DNA of 64,000 nt from Blasia pusilla (Eukaryota > Marchantiophyta > Marchantiopsida > Blasiales), in the NCBI GenBank assembly GCA_050084515.1, contig CM114271.1, positions 42,656,001 through 42,720,000 of the forward strand. The letters are read 5' to 3'. Positions within the stretch are counted from its first letter, which is position 1. Each line of letters starts with the position of its first letter. This document shows, piece by piece, positions 57,665-64,000 of this stretch. Position numbers and translations under genes: made by a program. A model generated the notes under the pieces. It did not search any database. It worked only from the letters and a program-made list of their open reading frames with translations, and was not told the origin of the DNA.

Positions 57665-58437
57665 ATCATATCGATATCTCTAACGCCTAAATTATTTCTA
57701 AACATCTCAAACTTATCTCTAGACAATGCCTTCGTAAAGATGTCAGCAATTTGCTGATCTGTACCTATATATAGAAGATCTATTTCTCCTACAAGCACTT
57801 TCTCTCTGATAAAATGATAGTGCATCTCAACATGCTTTGTACGAGCATGAAACACAGGGTTATTAGTAAGCGTGATGCTACTAAAATTGTCTGCATATAT
57901 TACACTAGGTCCTAAGTTACTAACACCAATCTCAACAAGTAATCGATGAAGCCACACTACCTCACATGCTGCATTGGTTGCTCCTCTGTACTCAACCTCT
58001 ATTGAAGATAAAGGAATTGTAGGTTGCTTCTTTGAAGCCCAACTTATAGCTGCGCTTCCTAAAGTAAATGAATAACGAGATGTGGAATGTCGATTAGACA
58101 CGCTTCTTGCCCAATCAGTATTTGTAAATCCCTCTAATTGAAAACTCAGAGAAGGTTCAAATTGAAGCCCGAATTGAATAGAGAATTTCATATACCGCAT
58201 AATCCTCCTCACAGCATCAAGGTGAGGTTTTTGAGGTGCTTGCATAAATTGGCTCACTAGGCCAACAACATAGCTCAAATCTGGTTTGGTTATAGTTAGA
58301 TAGATCAAACTTCCAACCATGTGCATATACATATTAGAATTTGCAAGCAACTCTCCTTCATCCACTCTTAGCTTCACACTCTGGTCCAACGGTGTAGAGA
58401 TTGGCTTACAAGCCGTCATATCATATTTTGAAAGCAT
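57604..58437 (-). pseudogene. Copia RT end and RNase H
   Basis: A 277-codon open stretch. It starts in the connection domain (MTACKPISTPLD), passes GSLIYLTITKPDL, and contains RNase H features: SKKQPTIPLSSIEVEY, the AACEVVWLHRLL block, YADNFSSITLTNNPVFH and RTKHVEMHYHFIREKV. The first RNase H motif reads FTNTDWA where aspartates are usual (DADWA), so catalysis may be lost. The frame runs into the LTR and ends there, without a polypurine tract. Confidence 0.85.
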
Positions 58438-58552
58438 ATGAATAGCATATTATCGTTGTATTAACCATATGCTCTCTCCAACCTTGATAAACTCAATACC
58501 TAGTAAGTACTTGAGTTCTCCCAAGTCCTTCATATCAAATTCTGCTTGTAAC

Positions 58553-58873
58553 TTAAGCTTGACTTGTTGTACCAATATCTTCAGTACTCCCAGTAATCAG
58601 GAGATTATCGACATACAACACAATGAGAATCGTATGATCTTGTCCTCTCAAGACATAGAACGAGGAGTCAGAATCATATATCCTAAAACCCAACTCTTGT
58701 AGGACGTATGTAACCTTGCCATACCAAGCTCTTGGAGCTTGTTTGAGCCCGTATAGAGCTTTCTTCAACCCGCATACCCGAAATGGAAACTTGGGATGCT
58801 CGTATCCAAGTGGTTGAGTCATATATACCTCCTCGTATAGATCTCCATTCAAGAAGGCATTCTTGACGTCCAT
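58553..58873 (-). pseudogene. Copia RT, palm region
   Basis: [18 protein letters not shown], then [12 protein letters not shown], and the catalytic box YVDNLLITG at 58604-58615 in place of YVDD. It is separated from the upstream RT fragment by a stop close to 58876 and from the RNase H part by a frame change near 58450-58550. Confidence 0.85.
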
Positions 58874-58885
58874 GTGATGTAATCT

Positions 58886-59473
58886 TCACTTCTTACTTAC
58901 AACAATCACTTTTCTCATAGTCGCCATCTTTGCAACAGGGCTAAATATTTCCTCATAATCAATACCATATTGTTGTGCATAGCCCTTAGCCACTAATCTC
59001 GCTTTATATCTGTTAATTATACCATCTTGATTGGGCTTGATTTTGTAAATCCATTTGCAACCAATAGCTTCCTTACCATAAGGTATAACAACCAGCTCCC
59101 ATGTCTGTTGATATCTTAATGCAGCAAGCTCTTTCTCCATAGCTTCAAGCCATTCGACTTTGCTTGCAGCTTCTTCAAAATAACTCGGCTCCTGTTCTTG
59201 AAGGGTAGTCATCATATATGCCTGATGTGTCGCAAGAAAACCTTCATTTATGAATATATTAACTGGACGTGTAACTCTACTTGATGTACGAAGTTGTTGT
59301 TCATAGGTAGATGCCTCTGATTGCTCACTCGAGCTCTGACTAGTGTCAACAAATTGAATACGTACTCTTCCCATCCACGGACTCACAGATTTAATCGATG
59401 AATCTAGGATCTCTCCTAATCCTGCACTAGTATTTGGGGAAGTTGAAGACAATGTCTCTTGGTTTACAGTCAT
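58886..59473 (-). pseudogene. Copia integrase/RT linker and RT N-terminus
   Basis: Begins in a Ser/Thr-rich linker, then [35 protein letters not shown] and [19 protein letters not shown], the start of RVT_2. It ends at a stop just before the [10 protein letters not shown] block that should follow directly. Confidence 0.85.
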
Positions 59474-59496
59474 ATTCTTCCCCTCAACAGATGAGT

Positions 59497-60300
59497 TTAG
59501 AGGTGGAATAGGCTCACATGGAGCATACCATGACTTTGGCTCATCAAAGACAATATTTCGACTAATAAAAGATGCCTAGAGGATGGAATGTAGCACTTAT
59601 ACCTCTTAGTTCCATCAACATAGCCAATGAAAATACATCTTTCACACTTGGGGTCTAATTTCTGACGTCTCTTAGAAGGAACATGAGCATAACAAATACA
59701 ACCAAATACTTTCAAGAAGGAAAAATCAGATTTACTTCGGTGAAGACTTCAAATGGAGTTTTATCATGAACTCATGCTGTTGGAGTTTGGTTGATTAAGA
59801 AGACTTTACATGCTACAGCCACTGCCCAATACACCTTAGGCATGTTCTTCTCATTGAGCATAGCTCGTGCCGCTTCAGCAATAGGTCGATTCTTCCTCTC
59901 AACCACTCAATTTTTTTATGGATTGTAAGGACAAGTCACTTGACGTTGGATGCCATTCTCACGTAAATAGTCATCAAACTCTCTTGAAAGATACTCTCCT
60001 CCTCCATCACAACGCAATTTCAAAATGTGTTCTCTAGTGTGCTTCTCTACTAGAACTCTGAATGTTTGGAACATTGAGAATACTTCTCACTTGGCTTTAA
60101 GAAATTATATCCATATATACCTAGAGGAGTCATCAATAAATGAAACAACGTACTGGAAACCACTAAGATCATATTGTGATGTTATCCACATATCATTGTG
60201 GATCAACTCCAATATCCTCGATGCTCTTCTACATTGCTTTGGAAAAGGAAATCTAGCTTGTTTTCCAAATTGGCAAGGAGGACATACCTCTAATGTAGCA
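59497..60300 (-). pseudogene. Copia integrase core and C-terminus, broken
   Basis: The catalytic core starts at the end of the 60105-60854 ORF (LIHNDMW, FIDDSSRYIW) and continues through stop-ridden sequence with visible NGxxRR-like and HDKTPF-like pieces near 59750-59930. It ends in FGCICYAHVPSKRRQKLDPK at 59497-59715. Stops and a frame change prevent a complete enzyme. Confidence 0.7.
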
Positions 60301-60854
60301 TGACTCGCTAATTTAGGGAGTCCTATTATTATATTAGATGATGAACGACTCTGTAATCTTTGAAGATTCATATGTCCAATTCTTTTATGCCACACATTTA
60401 GATCTGTGACTTGTTGGCCAGTTTGACCATACATTGTTGTTTGAATCTCTGGCCTAGAAAAATCTAATTTGAATACTCTGCCAGATCTAGTTCCTTTGGC
60501 TATCGTAGTTTGGTCATCCATAATTTCAATGAAACAACCATCTGCGTTAAATTTCACTTGATAAGCCTGTTCTACTATCTGTCCTATAGAGATCAGGTTT
60601 CTTGTAATGGTAGGAACATAGAGAATATTTCCAAGAGCACAAAGATCATTTGATGCTATTGGAACTTTACCGGTATCCATGATATGATGTTGAGTGTCAT
60701 CTCCTGTGAGCACAATTGCAGGATCTTTCATCGGTTCCAAACTACTGAACCATTTAGCTTGTGAGGTCATGTGATTTGATGCACCGGAGTCAATGTACCA
60801 ATCTACTGTCGAGTCTTTCTTGACCATTGCTCCCATATGATGAGTCAAGACCAA
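60105..60854 (-). pseudogene. Copia protease, pre-integrase and integrase zinc domain
   Basis: A 249-codon open stretch. The retropepsin-type active site YIDSGASNHMT lies at about residues 20-30. A GAG-pre-integrase segment follows with WHKRIGHMNLQRLQ and CPPCQFGKQ (HHCC zinc ligands). The first integrase catalytic aspartate is in HNDMW, and FIDDSSRYIW closes it. This part is intact. Confidence 0.85.
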
Positions 60855-60954
60855 GAGATGTTCGGTTTGTGAATGTTGTTGTTCTTGGTACTGCTCTTGG
60901 TGTTGTTGCTACACATAGTTTTGTTACTGTAAGGCTTATGTTCTCATATCTTCC

Positions 60955-61817
60955 TTCTTCTTCAAACAAAACTTTGCATAGTCATCCTTTATCCCACAGT
61001 AATTGCAAGATCCAGGGACACTCTACTGCTGACCTCGACGCCAACGGTTTCCACCATCACCACCTTGTGATTGTGTCTTGTACTGGTTCGTAGTTGATTG
61101 AGTGACGTTATATTGAGTGTTTCTTTTTACATATGCTTGATATCCATCACGACCACGGAAGTTTTTGCCACGACTCCTGCGTCTGTTTGATCCATAACCT
61201 GCAAATAGCGCACTCTCTTGGAAACTAAACGAGCTACCGCTGCCTACTAGGCGCATCTCTTCACTGATTAACAAAGGGACTAACTCTTGAAAGGTTGGAT
61301 ACTTCTCTCTCACAGAGATAGAGGCCTCAAAGGACTTGAAAGCCTTTGGAAGGCCTTGAAGAGTGAACAAAATCAGATCATCATCTTTTACTATCACTCC
61401 AATGCTATTCAAATGATCAACAATATGTCTGATACTCAAAATATAATCATTGATGCTCTGCGATTCTTTCCTCACTTTGTTCAATTGTTGTTTCAATTAA
61501 AACTTCCTGGCCTTTGTAGATGTCTAGAAAAATTTTTCCAATGTATCCCAAGCCTCCTTCGGAATATCAACATCTTAAACGGGACCTATCATAGGCGAAC
61601 TTATCGTTATTGAAATGTAGTGGATTATTTGCCTTGCGCGTTTGTTCCAAGCGCGAACATTCAAGTCTGTTGAGTCATCTTTTGGCTTGGCCTCATCATA
61701 TATGACAAGCTCCCATAGTTCTTGACCCATGAGAAATTGTTTCATGCGAAACTTTCAGACATTGTAATTATGCTTATCTAGCTTCTCGCCTGTGATTGTT
61801 GTTGAGGAATATTCCAT
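60955..61817 (-). pseudogene. Copia gag with degenerate zinc knuckle
   Basis: The gag start is probably the ATG at 61815-61817 (MEYSSTTITGEKLDKHNY), with stop codons soon after, for example where a tryptophan is expected near residue 20. The 61023-61496 part is open: LKQQLNKVRKESQSINDYI and LPKAFKSFEASISVREKYPTF match the UBN2-type copia gag. At about 60975-61012 the zinc knuckle reads CNYCGIKDDYAKFC; the histidine of CCHC is replaced by aspartate. Confidence 0.8.
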
Positions 61818-62306
61818 GATCAACAATTTCACTCACAAGAACGTAATTTCATACTTTCTATTGCTCCAATTAAAGTATAGACCACTCATACATAGAAATC
61901 GTTGTGAAATTTCCAAAATTGATCAGCTATATGAAAGAACTAGTCGAAATTGGCATGTAGAGAGCAAACTGCACAACTTTTCACCAATAATTGCACTTCC
62001 TTACATTGAAATTGCTATTGTAAGAGCTCAGAATGTCAGAATTGAGCGATTTTGGTTGCGTTGGAAAACTCTCAACGAGCTCTACAAGATGGGATAGAAC
62101 AAGCGTGTGGCATCATTCTAGCTAGTATGGACCCAGATGGCTTAATCGACCGGGAAAGCCTTAAAAATACCTCCAAAGTTTTATCAGCGTCAAAGCTCCA
62201 CCTAAAATCTGCTCTGAATTAAATTTCCTTCTCCCAAACTGAAATTGTGCCTTCTCTTGCCTCTCTTCTCTCCTCAACCATCAAGAATTTCAAGTGATGT
62301 TCTATC
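61818..62306 (-). other. Copia leader between primer-binding site and gag
   Basis: About 490 bp of untranslated leader, with no ORF of interest on the element strand. Confidence 0.6.
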
Positions 62307-62318
62307 GCTCTGATATCA
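62307..62318 (-). other. Primer-binding site (initiator Met tRNA type)
   Basis: On the minus strand TGATATCAGAGC directly follows the 5' LTR. It differs by one base from TGGTATCAGAGC, the plant tRNA-iMet 3'-end complement used by copia elements. Confidence 0.85.
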
Positions 62319-62554
62319 TGTGGAAAATTGCTAAAGAAGCATAACTGGTGGGAAACGGCTCCCACACTCACACACCACCATGGAGAACGAAATTTGCAAC
62401 GAGAGAATGAGTGGAGGTTGGTCCGCTTCTCAAGTATATAGGATATGTACAAGCAACCCTAACCCTAACCTTAACCATAGTCTCGAGTTAGACTAATTGT
62501 GATTAACTAACCCTAGTTAAGATCATCAGGCTTAATTGACTAATCAAGATTAAG
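62319..62554 (-). repeat. 5' LTR of copia element 2
   Basis: Starts at the right edge and ends in ...TTTTCCACA at 62319. It contains a TATA-like CCTATATACTTG on the minus strand (about 62425-62450) and a short telomere-like CCCTAACCCTAA stretch. Confidence 0.9.
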
Positions 62555-64000
62555 CTTCCCTATTTCGTGTGAGTACCATATGTAGCAGTTCAGGTGTCTC
62601 ATGAGCTTGACTATGACTCAATCTTCAATAAATTTTTGTAGTCATTTTTTTTAATCTATTTTAGTTGGTGACTCAAACTACTTGTCTCGTGATCTAATTG
62701 TTGAAATCATAGCGTAGGTCAGTTAATGCGGGCCAACTATATTTGTGTGTTTTTAGTTCTTGATTATTGTTTATTTTTTTGCTCTCGTCTTTTGTGGGAA
62801 GTGCAATTACTATTGTGCACCAATAGGTCCATACATGCATGTTTGTGTATTTCAATGTAATCTTGTTGCTCATGCATATTTTGAATGTCTTTTGCAACAT
62901 GTGAAGCAGGACCACATAATATTGAGGACAATATTATGCTTGTTTCAAGGGCAGATTTTATCTATACATCTATAGTGCTGCAATTTACAAACTCTATCGC
63001 ATGGTCGTTTGTTTAAGGCTTTAAATACATGTGATATCTTTGTTCATAAGCCATTGTCTCATAGGTTTTGCCTCAACATCAATGAACAATTCCAAATGGG
63101 CCAAGTTCTTTTTTTTGGCAGGGTTTGCAACTATTGTGCTCTCCATGGCAACCGTGGTGTAGCACAAGTTGCATTTGCAACCATATAGAAAAATTCTTAT
63201 TCATTAATTAGATTATGTTGATAAGTTCATACTCTTTCCTAAGAATTACACTACTGTGTACAAGATTATTGTCTGAAGTTATCTATTCCATGTTGTTACA
63301 GTAAGGAGATTATATTCATGCAACATAGTTAACGACCTTGTATCTACTTAGTTAGATACGCTACTCTAGCTTCTGTACATACGCTAAACTATTAGCCAAC
63401 TTGGCCTCTAACAATTGGATGTTTTGGTAGAGTTTTTTTCCCTTTAAACAAGTGATAGTTATCCTCTAGCACTATTGTTGTATACAAAGGCATTGCGCAA
63501 GGATTAACCTTGACTCCTTTCCAAATAGTTCCCTTGCATTTCACAAATGGGATTTTCCTTTACTGCTGGAAAGTTTTCCATATTTAGATTTGAGACATTA
63601 GTAGATAATACATAAGTGCCCATTTTCTTGACCTCTACTTTGTCGAATGCCAACTTAGCCTATCACCCAAACTTACTACCGGTAAACGGAGATTCTTGTG
63701 TTAATTTTGGGCACTAGATGCTCTGCTACAAACAACAATCATAATTGTTGATGACATTGAACCCATTTACTTAACCTCTATGCGCCTATGCATATATTGG
63801 AAATCTATGAAAAGATAATACCTAGGCACCCTTAAATAGAGTACATATACCTGCTATTTTGAATTCTATATACAAAGAGGTTAACTCGCAAGTTTAGATA
63901 TTCGAGACCCACATTGCATAGGTCATCTAAATGGGTAAACATCCTAAGAATTATTTCAGACCTTAATCCTTGGGTTTATCTTAGCAATGGGGCGCAAGCC
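62555..64000. other. Gene-free right edge
   Basis: AT-rich sequence without supported genes or recognised repeats; ORFs at 62694-62975 on both strands are uninformative. Confidence 0.4.

Larger units (their letters stand above)
57431..62554 (-). mobile_element. Ty1/copia element with both LTRs, broken
   Basis: About 5.1 kb, minus strand. It has a 5' LTR (62319-62554), a primer-binding site, gag, protease, integrase, RT, RNase H and a 3' LTR (57435-57664) in copia order. The LTRs are about 92 percent identical by eye (roughly 17 substitutions and two indels over 215 positions), so the insertion is not recent. Stops or frame changes occur in gag, integrase and RT. Much RNase H and protease sequence is still open. 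It belongs to the same family as the element at 0.2-3.2 kb. Confidence 0.9.

Noticed and set aside
62452-62476. Interstitial telomere repeat
   Set aside because: Only about two CCCTAA units, part of the copia LTR in both copies, and not the CCCTAAA plant-type array.

Overview
This is a nuclear window from a land plant. The evidence is a spliced cytosolic leucyl-tRNA synthetase gene of the eukaryotic type, a plant-specific DUF4408/DUF761-like membrane protein, Ty1/copia elements primed by initiator-Met tRNA, Ty3/gypsy elements, and a MITE- and Helitron-like repeat background. The species cannot be named from the sequence. A non-flowering lineage is possible, but that is only an inference.

Layout: 0.2-3.2 kb is a decayed copia element on the + strand. 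3.2-9.5 kb holds a 96-bp tandem array, decayed LTR sequence, a Helitron-like non-autonomous element and the 3' flank of the first gene. 9.5-24.0 kb (-) is a complete LeuRS gene. I could splice it into 29 exons with frame kept at every junction, giving 1096 residues with HIGH-type, editing-domain and KMSKS motifs; one intron is GC-AG and one carries a probable insertion. 24.5-26.9 kb is repeat-rich and includes a 99-bp inverted repeat. 26.9-37.0 kb is a degenerate Ty3/gypsy element (-). 37-45 kb is gene-poor with further repeats and palindromes. 45.4-47.9 kb (-) is an intact single-exon gene for an 835-residue proline-rich protein, followed on its upstream side by a GC-rich region to about 50.5 kb. 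50.5-57.4 kb is AT-rich and gene-free. 57.4-62.6 kb (-) is a nearly full-length but broken copia element with both LTRs and a primer-binding site. The rest is gene-free.

The two intact host genes are unrelated in function: one charges tRNA-Leu for cytosolic translation, the other is an uncharacterised membrane-anchored protein.

The most unusual object is the gypsy element. Between protease and reverse transcriptase, in the same reading frame as both, its pol region carries a segment with motifs of a C5-cytosine DNA methyltransferase. After the integrase it carries a PHD finger with all eight zinc ligands. It therefore looks like a retrotransposon lineage that picked up both a DNA-methylation writer-like domain and a chromatin-reader domain. 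This copy is dead (stops and frameshifts), so the claim concerns the lineage.
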